In this document: in pieces, positions 18,360-27,915 of the stretch
How positions within the stretch are numbered: the stretch's first letter is position 1
Layout: every line of letters begins with the position of its first letter
NCBI GenBank assembly: GCA_903826635.1
Contig: CAIKFI010000119.1
Span: forward strand, 1 to 37,430
Reading direction: 5' to 3'
DNA: 37,430 nt
Source: an uncultured Spartobacteria bacterium
Lineage (GTDB): Bacteria > Verrucomicrobiota > Verrucomicrobiia > Chthoniobacterales > UBA6821
Made by a program: the position numbers and the translations under genes
Notes under the pieces: generated by a model
The model's database searches: none
What the model was told of the DNA's origin: nothing
What the model saw: the letters and a program-made list of their open reading frames with translations, nothing else

Positions 18360-20159
18360 TTAGAAAAGATCAGGATAACGGATCCTGGCAAGTCCCGTGC
18401 AGCGTGCGTAGATTTCGGAAGCCCTCGCCCCAGAGAGAGCATGCGCGACCACCTCGCGGCAGGACGGCACATCAAGGCTGCGGATGGCCTTTTTGACTCT
18501 TGGAACGAGCGCTCCGCTGGCGCTTAGTTCATCGACTCCAAGACCGATGAGCAAGGGGGTGTATTCGATATCCCCGGCAAGTTCCCCGCAGATACCGACC
18601 CAGATGCCTTCGGCATGTGCGGCGTCAATGATGGACTTGAGGATGCGGACGACCGCTGGATTCGAGGGATCGTGGAGATGAGCGATCCGTTCGTTACCCC
18701 TGTCAACGGCCATGAGGTATTGAAGAAGGTCATTGGTTCCGATGCTAAAAAACTTCACTTCCTTGGCCAGGATATCGGCGATGATCGCGGCGCTTGGCAC
18801 CTCGATCATGATGCCGAGTTCCATATCGGCCTGGTAGGGCACGCCCCGTTCCTCAAGTTCCCTGATCGAATCCGCGAGTAAGGATTTGGCATGTAGAAGC
18901 TCTTCATGACCAGAGATCATCGGAAACATCATCCTGAGATTGCCATGCACTCCGGCCCGCAGGATCGCTCTGAGCTGAGTCTTGAAAATTTCGGGATTGT
19001 TCAGGCAGAAGCGAATCGCGCGGCACCCGAGGAACGGGTTCTCCTCATGGGCAAGGTCGAGACATTCGGTGGGCTTGTCTCCCCCGATATCCAGGGTCCT
19101 GATGATGACGGTGGCGGGCTTGATACGCTCCGCCACCTGCTTGTAGACAGCAAACTGTTCCTCCTCATCGGGCGGCGTGCTTCTGTTGAAGTAGAGGAAT
19201 TCCGTCCGGTAGAGGCCGATTCCGTCCGCTCCGCAGGCTGCTACCTCATCAAGTTCCTCGGGGAGTTCGATATTGGCGGCGAGCGTGATATGGCGGCCGT
19301 CAATGGTGGAGGAATCGCTTTCACGGAGTGTTTCAAGTCCTGCCTCGACGTGTTCCTTCTCCTGAGCGAGTTGCTGGTAATGGGCGAGGGTCTCCGGCAA
19401 CGGGTTGAGGAAGACCTTCCCGCTGTATCCATCCATGAGGACAACGAAGCCGTTCTCCAGGTCGGAGCAGATCCCCTCGAGACCCACGATTGCGGGAATG
19501 CCCAGGGATCGCGCCATGATCGCCGTGTGCGAGGTCTTACTTCCCTTTTCCGTGATAAATCCCGCGACATTGTCACGGTTCAACATCGCGGTATCGGAGG
19601 GAGTCAGTTCATCGGCCACGATGATATGACTCCTGTCGTGTCCGGTGATGTGATGACCCGATTTTCCAAGCATGTGCCGGATAATGCGGCGTGCAACATC
19701 CTCGAGGTCGACCGCTCTTTCCCTCAGATATGGGTCCTCGATAGCCGAAAGGGTCTTAATGAAGCGGTGGGAGACTCCCTGAAAGACAAATTCGGCATTA
19801 TGCTTTTCCCGCCGGATGCCCCTCACGACCTCATCGATCAGCGTGGGATCCTCAAGAACCAGAAGGTGGGCATCGAAAATACCGGCATCACCTGATCCGG
19901 CGGATTCAGCCAAGCGTTCCTGGAGGGCCTGGAGTTCGATGCGGGTTGCAAGCAAAGACGCCTCAAAACGAGCAACTTCTGCATCCAATTCATCATCCTG
20001 AAGGTCCCGGAATGGAATCGATTCCTCCTCCTGAAAATGGATAAGCACCTTCCCCTCCGAGATCCCCGGGGCGACGGCCATGCCCTGAAAAATCCGTTCA
20101 GGCCCGGAGGAGGGAACGGACTGGGGGAGGGGATTTTTTTTGCGTGAACGATTACCCAC
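18360..20159 (-). CDS. ptsI: Phosphoenolpyruvate-protein phosphotransferase (PTS enzyme I)
   Basis: GMAVAPGISEGKVLI, GSKTSHTAIMARSLGIPAIVGLEG, IGLYRTEFLYF, FFSIGTNDLLQYLMAVDRGNE, GICGELAGD. GTG start. Confidence 0.95.
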   Translation of the reverse strand: MGNRSRKKNPLPQSVPSSGPERIFQGMAVAPGISEGKVLIHFQEEESIPFRDLQDDELDAEVARFEASLLATRIELQALQERLAESAGSGDAGIFDAHLLVLEDPTLIDEVVRGIRREKHNAEFVFQGVSHRFIKTLSAIEDPYLRERAVDLEDVARRIIRHMLGKSGHHITGHDRSHIIVADELTPSDTAMLNRDNVAGFITEKGSKTSHTAIMARSLGIPAIVGLEGICSDLENGFVVLMDGYSGKVFLNPLPETLAHYQQLAQEKEHVEAGLETLRESDSSTIDGRHITLAANIELPEELDEVAACGADGIGLYRTEFLYFNRSTPPDEEEQFAVYKQVAERIKPATVIIRTLDIGGDKPTECLDLAHEENPFLGCRAIRFCLNNPEIFKTQLRAILRAGVHGNLRMMFPMISGHEELLHAKSLLADSIRELEERGVPYQADMELGIMIEVPSAAIIADILAKEVKFFSIGTNDLLQYLMAVDRGNERIAHLHDPSNPAVVRILKSIIDAAHAEGIWVGICGELAGDIEYTPLLIGLGVDELSASGALVPRVKKAIRSLDVPSCREVVAHALSGARASEIYARCTGLARIRYPDLF

Positions 20160-20219
20160 AACCAGTTGATGTACAGAAGTGAGCGGGCTTGGTCAAAGAT
20201 GTTATCCCCGCAGGCAATA

Positions 20220-20561
20220 TTAAGCCTCTCCTCTGGAGGGGGGCTGGGGAGCCTCGATTGCTTTGCAGATATCCTGCCACCCGGGGAAGTTCCACGCATT
20301 CGGAAAGTCTTTGCACTGCTGGGGTTTGACGGCCTGAATCGAACACTCGTTCCCCTCGAGGAAAAAACAAGCCCCATCCTCCCTGTCGATCAGGGCCAAT
20401 CCTCCCCGGTTGGGGCGGAGGCGGGTGTAATCCTGAATAAAGACATTTTCCTCCATCCCGAGATGAGCGGCGATCGTACCAATTTCGTTTTCTGTCACCC
20501 GCACAAAGCCGGGCCAACGGCAGCAGGCCGTGCAGCGTTGGCAGAGATAGTTGGGTGGCAT
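20220..20561 (-). CDS. YkgJ-family cysteine cluster protein
   Basis: CQRCTACCRWPGFVRVTENEI, GACFFLEGNECSIQAVKPQQCKDFP. Confidence 0.85.
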   Translation of the reverse strand: MPPNYLCQRCTACCRWPGFVRVTENEIGTIAAHLGMEENVFIQDYTRLRPNRGGLALIDREDGACFFLEGNECSIQAVKPQQCKDFPNAWNFPGWQDICKAIEAPQPPSRGEA

Positions 20562-20573
20562 GACAGAAAGATT

Positions 20574-20601
20574 GAATTATGGATTATGAATTATGAAGAA
20601 C
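20574..20601. repeat. Heptamer tandem array (gaattat ggattat gaattat gaagaac)
   Basis: Four in-phase 7-mers, last degenerate, in the ykgJ/rfbD gap. Confidence 0.8.
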
Positions 20602-20620
20602 TGAATCTATCCTTTTGCTC

Positions 20621-21502
20621 ATGAAAATTCTCATCCTTGGCTCCAACGGTAGGCTCGGATCCGCTCTGGCCCGATCATGGAGGAAATTTGCGGAGAAGGA
20701 GATTATTCCCCTGACCCGTGCCGAGGTCGATCTTTCCGATCCCGAGAAAGCCGAGGCCGGATTGGCGGCCCTGGAATTCGGAACGGGTGACGTTGTCGTG
20801 AACTGTGCCGCCGCGACTGATGTCGATGGTTGCGAGCGGGACCGGGATCTGGCGCGCCGGATTAATGCGGAGGCCCCGGGACGGATCGCCCGACTTTGTG
20901 CGTCACGGGGGGCGCGAATCGTCCACATCGGCACGGACTATGTCTTCGACGGGATGCTCGACCGTCCCTACACCGAGGAGGATCAGGCCAATCCCTTAAG
21001 CCATTACGGGGTCACCAAACTGGAGGGTGATCGCGAAGTCCTTGCCGCTTCGCCGCTGCACTGCGTCGTTCGTGTCTCTTGGGTTTTCGGCCCCGATAAG
21101 CCGAGCTTCGTCGATGCTATCGTGCGTCGCGCCCTGACCAATCCAGATGCCGCAGCGGTCCATGACAAGACCTCGTCACCCTCTTACACCGAGGACATGG
21201 CTCTCTGGTTGGCTGAGTTTTTGAAAGCAGAGTTTCCCGGGGGAATCTATCACCTCTGCAACAGTGGCACCTGTTCTTGGCGCGACTATGGCGAGTATGC
21301 GCTGGAGTGCGCTCAGAGGAACGGCATTCCCGTTCTGACAACCACCGTCGCCCCATTGAATCTCTCGGATATGAAGGCTTTCGTTGCAGTGCGTCCCCCG
21401 CATACGGCTCTCGCCACATCAAAGTTTACCAGGCTCACCGGGATTACTCCGCGTCCGTGGATGGAAGCCGTGGAGGAGTATTTCAGGCATTGGCAGCCCT
21501 GA
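20621..21502 (+). CDS. rfbD: dTDP-4-dehydrorhamnose reductase
   Basis: MKILILGSNGRLGSALAR, NCAAATDVDGCERD, STDYVFDG-like HIGTDYVFDGMLDRPYTEEDQANPLSHYGVTKLEGD. Confidence 0.92.
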   Translation: MKILILGSNGRLGSALARSWRKFAEKEIIPLTRAEVDLSDPEKAEAGLAALEFGTGDVVVNCAAATDVDGCERDRDLARRINAEAPGRIARLCASRGARIVHIGTDYVFDGMLDRPYTEEDQANPLSHYGVTKLEGDREVLAASPLHCVVRVSWVFGPDKPSFVDAIVRRALTNPDAAAVHDKTSSPSYTEDMALWLAEFLKAEFPGGIYHLCNSGTCSWRDYGEYALECAQRNGIPVLTTTVAPLNLSDMKAFVAVRPPHTALATSKFTRLTGITPRPWMEAVEEYFRHWQP

Positions 21503-22254
21503 TGTCCATGCACCGATTTTATCTGGAGCCCGGGCGATGGGTCTCGGAATGCCCAGAACTTGACGATCCTGACTCCCATCACTGCGCCGATGTGCTGAGG
21601 CTTGGGGCGGGTGATAGGATCGTAATCTTCGATGGTCGCGGAATGGTCGCGGAGGCGGAGCTACTTGAAGTGCACCGTAAGCGTTGCGTTCTCCGTATTG
21701 GGACGCCCCATCAGACGCCTCCCCTGCGGTGTGCCATCACCCTCGCTCAAGCCGTTCCCAAGGGGAAAAACATGGATCTCATCCTGCAGAAGGGTGTTGA
21801 GCTGGGGGCGGCCGAGATCGTCCCTTTGCTTACCGCAAGAACGATCGTCCGCATCGACAGCGCGGATGATGGAGAGCGCAAACGGGAACGCTGGCAACAG
21901 ATTGCCCTCGAGGCCTGCAAGCAGTGTGGTCGTAACAGCGTCCCCCGGGTTGCGAACCCCTCGACGTTGGAGCAGTTCCTTGCCCGGGTGTCCGCCGCCG
22001 ATCTGCTGCTCTTGGCCTCTCTCCAGCCCGATGCCAGCCCGATCAAAGAGGTGCTGGCGGAGCACTCCGATGCCATCGGTGGATTGCCCGATAGCGTTGC
22101 GGTGCTTGTGGGGCCGGAGGGCGACTTCACGCCTGCGGAGATAGCCCTCCTGAAGCAAGCGGGGGCGCGGTCTGTGACGCTGGGGCCGACGATTCTCCGT
22201 GCTGAAACGGCTGCCCTCTACTGCCTGAGTGTGCTGGGACATGAACTTTTTTAG
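21502..22254 (+). CDS. rsmE: 16S rRNA (uracil(1498)-N(3))-methyltransferase
   Basis: MDLILQKGVELGAAEIVPLLTARTIV, LVGPEGDFTPAEIALLKQAGARSVTLGPTILRAETAAL. TGATG overlap with rfbD. Confidence 0.93.
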   Translation: MSMHRFYLEPGRWVSECPELDDPDSHHCADVLRLGAGDRIVIFDGRGMVAEAELLEVHRKRCVLRIGTPHQTPPLRCAITLAQAVPKGKNMDLILQKGVELGAAEIVPLLTARTIVRIDSADDGERKRERWQQIALEACKQCGRNSVPRVANPSTLEQFLARVSAADLLLLASLQPDASPIKEVLAEHSDAIGGLPDSVAVLVGPEGDFTPAEIALLKQAGARSVTLGPTILRAETAALYCLSVLGHELF

Positions 22255-22270
22255 AATAGGACCATCATCC

Positions 22271-22312
22271 CCTTTGCCTTTCTTTAGCCTTCAGCCTTTG
22301 CCTTTCAGCTTG
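22271..22312. repeat. Degenerate heptamer-like array (…tagcctt cagcctt tgccttt cagcttg)
   Basis: Read directly in the rsmE/folE2 gap. Confidence 0.65.
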
Positions 22313-22325
22313 TAACGTAATTCCG

Positions 22326-23138
22326 ATGTCAGCCGCCCTTCTTTCCGATACCCAGAACCTTCCCGATGATCGGCAGATTCCGATCGATCGCGTAGGGGTC
22401 AAGGATCTCCGCTATCCGATCCGGGTACGCGACAAGAATCACCTTGAGCAGGGAACGATCGCCACGGTGCAGTTGACGGTCGATCTCCCCCACCATTTCA
22501 AGGGAACGCATATGAGCCGCTTCGTGGAGGCGTTGAACTCCCACGGGCCTGTCCTTCATGTCCGCAATATCCGGGATATCCTAGTTCAACTCTCGGAGCG
22601 ATTGGAGAGCGATCAAGCGCACGTCGACTTTGAGTTTCCCTATTTTCTGGAGAAGTCCGCCCCGGTCACCGGATCTGTCGGCCTCCTTGACTATACGGTC
22701 CGCTTCAGCGCGACGCTCACCGGTGGCCCGAAGGGGAAGGTGGATTTCATCGTGACGGTGGTGGTTCCTGTCACCACGCTCTGTCCCTGCTCCAAGGCGA
22801 TCAGCGAATCAGGAGCGCATAACCAGCGGGGTCATGTGACCTTCTCGGTCCGGTGTGCCAAGCCGATGTGGATCGAGGAGATGATCCGTCTGGTCGAGGA
22901 CTCGGCCAGTTCTGAACTCTACAGTCTGCTCAAGCGTCCGGATGAGAAATTCGTGACCGAGCGTGCCTATGCGAATCCCGTCTTTGTGGAAGATCTTGTG
23001 AGGAATGTCGCCGGTCGTTCCGAGGAGAACGAGAACATCCTCTGGTACCGCGTTGAGGCCGAGAACTTTGAGTCGATCCATAACCACAATGCCTACGCTC
23101 TCGTGGAGAGGAAGGGTTCCCGCGACGGGGGAAACTAA
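22326..23138 (+). CDS. folE2: GTP cyclohydrolase FolE2 (type IB)
   Basis: VGVKDLRYPIRVRD, VPVTTLCPCSKAISESGAHNQRGHV, ENFESIHNHNAYALVER. Confidence 0.96.
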   Translation: MSAALLSDTQNLPDDRQIPIDRVGVKDLRYPIRVRDKNHLEQGTIATVQLTVDLPHHFKGTHMSRFVEALNSHGPVLHVRNIRDILVQLSERLESDQAHVDFEFPYFLEKSAPVTGSVGLLDYTVRFSATLTGGPKGKVDFIVTVVVPVTTLCPCSKAISESGAHNQRGHVTFSVRCAKPMWIEEMIRLVEDSASSELYSLLKRPDEKFVTERAYANPVFVEDLVRNVAGRSEENENILWYRVEAENFESIHNHNAYALVERKGSRDGGN

Positions 23139-23143
23139 AAGCC

Positions 23144-23938
23144 TTGCCTGTAGCCATGGAACGTATCGCACTCCTGTTGGCAACGATTTGTTACCTCTTT
23201 AGCTTTGGGCACACTCTTTTTGCCCTTGGGGCCGGACGATTCCAGCCAGGACGTTTCAATTTCATCGCGATGGCACTGGGTGTCGCATTGCAAGGTTGGT
23301 ATCTCTCGATGCGCGGGGCGGCTGAGCATGCCTGTCCGATCGGTAATCTTGCCGAGATCCTGATCTTCCTCTCATGGTCGATTGCCCTGATTTACCTTGT
23401 GATTGGTCCAGCCTATCGGCTCTCCCTGATGGGGGCGTTCACGGCACCCTTGGTTCTTCTCCTTCAGATCGTTGCCCTGTTGCTTCCGGGTGAAACTAGG
23501 CACGGGTTTTTTCGTCCCAATCCTTGGGTCGAGACCCATGCAGCTCTCTCGATTGTGGCCTATGGAGCCTTTGGTCTCGCCTGCGTGGCGGGACTGATGT
23601 TTCTTGTCCAGGAAGGGCAACTCAAGTCCCGCCGACCCGCCTTGATCTTTCATCATCTTCCGCCGATCAGTATCCTTTCGGAGGCCATTACTCGATTGCT
23701 CTGGATAGGATTTGTCCTGCTCTCTCTCAGCTTTGCGGCGGGATTCATCGCCCGTCTGGCTGTCTTGGGTGGCAAGTTCTGGTTTTCATTGGTCATTTGG
23801 GTGTTTTATGCGGTCCTGCTGGCAAGTGCCGAGAAGGGGTTTCTCTCAGGGAGACGGCTTGCGATCGCCGCTTCCTCCGCATTCTTGATGGCACTGATCC
23901 TGTTGCCAGTGATTGAAAAACTCTCTGTCCGGACATGA
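23144..23938 (+). CDS. hemX: CcsA/HemX-family membrane protein
   Basis: Polytopic protein with WVETHAALSIVAYGAFGLACVAGLMFLVQEGQLKSR, immediately upstream of hemA. Confidence 0.85.
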   Translation: MPVAMERIALLLATICYLFSFGHTLFALGAGRFQPGRFNFIAMALGVALQGWYLSMRGAAEHACPIGNLAEILIFLSWSIALIYLVIGPAYRLSLMGAFTAPLVLLLQIVALLLPGETRHGFFRPNPWVETHAALSIVAYGAFGLACVAGLMFLVQEGQLKSRRPALIFHHLPPISILSEAITRLLWIGFVLLSLSFAAGFIARLAVLGGKFWFSLVIWVFYAVLLASAEKGFLSGRRLAIAASSAFLMALILLPVIEKLSVRT

Positions 23939-24975
23939 ACATCCTCTGCGCCGGACTCAATCATCGGCTGGCACCTATCGACGTGCGGGAGCGCTTTGCC
24001 GTGCAGGAGGGAGAGATGAACGAAATGCTGGAACGTCTTCGCGGGATCGAGGGTGTTTCAGGCGCTGTCATGCTCTCGACCTGCAACAGGGTGGAACTCT
24101 ATGCCTCCAGCCTCTGCCCCATGAGGGCACTTGATGGATTCCGGAGGATACTTTCTGATCGGGCCCGGCAGGAAGCTCCCCTTTATCATCATGAAACGCC
24201 TTATGCGGTGAGGCATCTTTTCCGAGTTGCAAGCGGACTGGACTCCATGGTGATCGGTGAGACCGAAATTCTGGGACAAGTGAAAAAAGCTTATGCTGCT
24301 GCAGCCGATGCCGGTGCGGCAACCCGCCCTCTGCACAAACTCTTCCAGCATGCTTTCCGGGTGGCCAAGTCAGTCCGTACCGAGACCCAGATCACCAGCG
24401 GGCCGACCTCCATAGGCTCCGTGGCCGTAGAGTTGGCCGGCAAGATTTTTGGTTCCCTAGAGGATCGCCGGGTCATGATCCTCGGGGCCGGAGAGATCAG
24501 CGAGCGCACCGCCCGCAGCCTTCAGTCACGGGGAGTGCGCAGCGTCATTGTTTCCAATCGCACCTACGATCGGGCCGCCGCCCTAGCGGCTGAAATCGGC
24601 GGCATGGCGCTCCATTTTGATCACTGGGAGAAAGGCTTTGCCGACATCGACATCCTGATCAGCTCGACAAATGCACCTCACATGATCCTGACCCCAGAGA
24701 AGCTGGAGCCTCTCCTGAAAATGCGTCGTGGCGCGCCTCTCTTCGTGATTGATCTCGCGGTTCCCAGGGATGCCGACCCATCCATCAATGAGATGGATGG
24801 AGTCTTTCTTTATGATATCGACAGTCTGGAGCAGATAGCTTCCCAATCCTTGGATATCCGCCGACAGGAGGTGGACCGCTGCGAGTCGCTCATTGAGCAG
24901 CACGTGGGAAACTTTCTGGGCTGGATGAGGAGCTGTCATGGCTCCGGATCGCATCATTTTGGCAGAAAGGCATGA
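23935..24975 (+). CDS. hemA: Glutamyl-tRNA reductase, C-terminally short (346 aa)
   Basis: LSTCNRVELYA, GLDSMVIGETEILGQVKKAY, VMILGAGEISERTA, DLAVPRDADPSINEMDGVFLYDIDSL. Confidence 0.95.
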   Translation: MNILCAGLNHRLAPIDVRERFAVQEGEMNEMLERLRGIEGVSGAVMLSTCNRVELYASSLCPMRALDGFRRILSDRARQEAPLYHHETPYAVRHLFRVASGLDSMVIGETEILGQVKKAYAAAADAGAATRPLHKLFQHAFRVAKSVRTETQITSGPTSIGSVAVELAGKIFGSLEDRRVMILGAGEISERTARSLQSRGVRSVIVSNRTYDRAAALAAEIGGMALHFDHWEKGFADIDILISSTNAPHMILTPEKLEPLLKMRRGAPLFVIDLAVPRDADPSINEMDGVFLYDIDSLEQIASQSLDIRRQEVDRCESLIEQHVGNFLGWMRSCHGSGSHHFGRKA

Positions 24976-25898
24976 GTTCTGCATCCCGTTCACTTGTCGT
25001 TGGTACCCGTGGCAGCGCCCTCGCCCTCGCCCAGTCCAAGATTTTCCGGGAGGCTTTTGAGGCATCCCATCCGGGTCTTCTGATCCATCAAAAGATCATC
25101 ACCACCACGGGTGACGCCCGCTCGACGATGCCTCTCCATGAGCCGACCGCCGAGGGGGCCGGACTCTTCACCAAACAGCTTGAGGAGGCACTGCTACGCA
25201 ACGAAATCGACGCTGCCGTGCATAGCCTGAAAGACCTTCCCGTGGAGACTCCCCCAGGCCTTGTGCTGGCTGCGATCCTTCCCCGCGCCTCCACCGGAGA
25301 TCTCTTGGTCTCACGACACTCCGGAGGCCTTGCGGGACTCCCCAAGGGTGCAGTTGTCGGAAGCAGCAGTCCCCGGCGCGCGCTCTTACTGAGTCGTTAC
25401 CGCACCGACCTCAAGTTGGTGCCGATCCGCGGGAATGTGCCGTCACGACTCGCCAAAATTGCGCAGGAAGGGGCATTCGACGCAACGATCCTGGCCAGCG
25501 CCGGACTTGAGCGACTGGGGCACGACACCTCCGTCGGGGCATTACAGGTGGACGGGGTAATGCTTTCCTTGGAGTTCTTGGACTGGATGCTCCCTGCTCC
25601 CGGGCAGGGGGCCATCGCCGTGGAGGCCCGCTATGGTGAGCGGGCAACGGAATTATTCTCCGTCCTGAATGACCCGATCACCGCTCGATGTGTGGAGGCA
25701 GAGCGTCTTGTCCTAAGGTATCTTGGCGGAGGTTGCCAAATGGCCCTTGGTGCTTTGGCCACCGAATCCCCAGCCGGCATTTTCCTAAAAGCAGTCTTTA
25801 TTCCCACCGCAGAGGCTCCGCTCCGCGCGGCAGATGCCTCCGCGCCCTCCCCTGCTGAGGTGGCGCAACTGGTTGCCGACCAACTCATGTCCCCATGA
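24972..25898 (+). CDS. hemC: Hydroxymethylbilane synthase
   Basis: VVGTRGSALALAQSKIF, IDAAVHSLKDLPVETPPGL, LGGGCQMALGALA. Confidence 0.96.
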   Translation: MSSASRSLVVGTRGSALALAQSKIFREAFEASHPGLLIHQKIITTTGDARSTMPLHEPTAEGAGLFTKQLEEALLRNEIDAAVHSLKDLPVETPPGLVLAAILPRASTGDLLVSRHSGGLAGLPKGAVVGSSSPRRALLLSRYRTDLKLVPIRGNVPSRLAKIAQEGAFDATILASAGLERLGHDTSVGALQVDGVMLSLEFLDWMLPAPGQGAIAVEARYGERATELFSVLNDPITARCVEAERLVLRYLGGGCQMALGALATESPAGIFLKAVFIPTAEAPLRAADASAPSPAEVAQLVADQLMSP

Positions 25899-27460
25899 AA
25901 CCCATCCCAGAAAAACCATCACCCCCCAAAACAGAATCAATTTCCAAACATTCCGGAGGGATCTGTTATCTCGTCGGTGCGGGGCCCGGAGATCCGGGCC
26001 TCCTGACCTTGAGGGGACGCGAGTGCCTCGAACGTGCGGACGTGGTGATCTACGATTATCTGAGCAACGCGGAGTTCCTCAACTTTGCTCCGGCTCGAGC
26101 CGAAAAAATCTATGCTGGAAAAACGGCTGGAGCCCATGCACTAACTCAGGAGGAGACGAATACCTTGCTCGTGAAACACACCCGTGAGGGGAAGCGCGTC
26201 GTCCGACTCAAGGGAGGAGATCCTTTCCTCTTCGGGCGTGGGGGGGAGGAGGCTGGGGAACTCTCGGCGGCCGGACTTCGCTTTGAAATCGTTCCGGGAG
26301 TCACCTCGGCGATCGGCGGCCTTGCCTATGCGGGAATCCCCGTAACACACCGGGCCAGCAACGCCGTCCTGACAATCTTTACCGGCCATGAGGAGCCTGG
26401 AAAGCAGGCTTCCGGACTCGACTACAAGTCGATCGCCTCGGCTCCCGGAACCAAGGTCATGCTCATGGGGGTCGAGCGTCTTGCAGCAATCACCGGGGAA
26501 CTCTCCGCCGCGGGAATGTCCTCAACAACACCCGTTGCCCTTGTGCGCTGGGCGACGACGGGTAGGCACCAGACGCTTGTCGGGACGCTGGGAACCATTG
26601 CCGCGTTGGCCCTGGAGCAGCAATTCAAGGCCCCGGCAGTCGCGGTTTTCGGGGATGTCGTAAGCCTGCGCGAAACGCTGAATTGGTACGAGTCACGGCC
26701 ACTGTTCGGTCGCCGGATCGCCGTGACCCGCACACGGCAGCAGTCGGGCGGACTGGTGGCTTCCCTCCGGGAACTTGGTGCCGACGCCTACGAGATACCG
26801 ACAATCCGAATCGAGCCCCCGAAAGACAAGGCAGCGATCATCGAGGCAATGCTGGGCGTGCGCGCGTATGACTGGCTCGTTTTCACAAGTCCCAACGGGG
26901 TGGAGGCCTTCTTCAACGCATTCTTCGCCGCGCACAGTGATGCCCGCGAACTGGGCGGCGCTCGCATCGCCGTCATCGGCAATGGCACGGCAAAGAAGGT
27001 GCGCGAGTACCGCTACGACGTGGATTTGATCCCCGAGGAATTCGTCGCGGAGTCGCTGTTGAAAGCCTTCAAGAAACTGAATGTCGAAAACCTTCGGATG
27101 CTTCTACCTCGTGCCGCAGGTGCACGCGAAATGCTGGCTCTCGAGCTTGAGAACCTGGGTGCCATCGTGGACGACGTACCCGTGTACGAGACCGTTCCCG
27201 AGACGGAGGATGTCGCCGGAGGTATCCGGCGCTTCAGGAAAGAGGGAGCGGACATGATCACCTTTACCAGTGCCTCGACCGCGGCTCATTTCATGGCCCT
27301 GGGCCTTACACTCCCTTCCGGACTCAAGAAGGCGAGCATCGGCCCCGTGACTTCCCGGGAGATGGTGAGTCTCGGTCTCACTCCAGACGTGGAGGCCGAA
27401 CAGCACGATATTCCGGGTCTGGTAGCGGCAATCCGTGCTTTTTATGAAGGGGAAAAATAA
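25895..27460 (+). CDS. cobA-hemD: Fused uroporphyrinogen-III C-methyltransferase / uroporphyrinogen-III synthase
   Basis: N-terminal YLVGAGPGDPGLLTLRGRECLERADVVIYD, LKGGDPFLFGRGGEE; C-terminal GRRIAVTRTRQQSGGLVASLRELGADAYEIPTI, ITFTSASTAAHF. Confidence 0.94.
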   Translation: MKPIPEKPSPPKTESISKHSGGICYLVGAGPGDPGLLTLRGRECLERADVVIYDYLSNAEFLNFAPARAEKIYAGKTAGAHALTQEETNTLLVKHTREGKRVVRLKGGDPFLFGRGGEEAGELSAAGLRFEIVPGVTSAIGGLAYAGIPVTHRASNAVLTIFTGHEEPGKQASGLDYKSIASAPGTKVMLMGVERLAAITGELSAAGMSSTTPVALVRWATTGRHQTLVGTLGTIAALALEQQFKAPAVAVFGDVVSLRETLNWYESRPLFGRRIAVTRTRQQSGGLVASLRELGADAYEIPTIRIEPPKDKAAIIEAMLGVRAYDWLVFTSPNGVEAFFNAFFAAHSDARELGGARIAVIGNGTAKKVREYRYDVDLIPEEFVAESLLKAFKKLNVENLRMLLPRAAGAREMLALELENLGAIVDDVPVYETVPETEDVAGGIRRFRKEGADMITFTSASTAAHFMALGLTLPSGLKKASIGPVTSREMVSLGLTPDVEAEQHDIPGLVAAIRAFYEGEK

Positions 27461-27538
27461 AAAGGCTTTGGATCTGGTTCTCATTTTGGTGGCGCGCCGT
27501 CGCTTCCGGCCGTAAAAAGGAACAAGAAAGACAACACT

Positions 27539-27895
27539 ATGCAAATCCACCTCAGCCCTCGTCACATAACCCTCACCGCAGCCATCCATGCTCATGTGGC
27601 TGGAAAAGTCGAACACCTTGAGGAGTATACGGATCAGATCCTTGCGGCGCACGTCGTGCTCCTCTTTGACGAGCACCGCTCGAAGAAAAAGGACTTTCAG
27701 GTCAAGATCCATCTTGCCATGCCTGGCAAAGACCTCCACGCCGAGGATGCGGAGGATGATCTCTACTCCGCCATCGACAAGACCGTCCACAAGCTCGCCC
27801 AGCAACTCCGCAAGCGGAAGACCAAGATCAAGGAAAAGGGGAAGCACAAGCTCCAGGTCGCCCGGGAAATTGAACGCCACGGCTATCGCCGTTAA
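27539..27895 (+). CDS. hpf: Ribosome hibernation-promoting factor (HPF/RaiA family)
   Basis: MQIHLSPRHITLTAAIHAHVAGKVEHLEEY... DLYSAIDKTVHKLAQQLRKRKTKIKEK. Confidence 0.9.
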   Translation: MQIHLSPRHITLTAAIHAHVAGKVEHLEEYTDQILAAHVVLLFDEHRSKKKDFQVKIHLAMPGKDLHAEDAEDDLYSAIDKTVHKLAQQLRKRKTKIKEKGKHKLQVAREIERHGYRR

Positions 27896-27915
27896 GCTTT
27901 CCAGCCCCGGTTTTG

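Noticed and set aside
18906-19895. Long plus-strand ORF (329 aa) antisense to ptsI
   Set aside because: ptsI on the minus strand is unambiguous; the antisense ORF has no recognizable motifs and is a high-GC shadow ORF.
27104-27880. Minus-strand ORF (258 aa) across cobA-hemD and hpf
   Set aside because: Overlaps two well-supported genes on the other strand and has no family signature.
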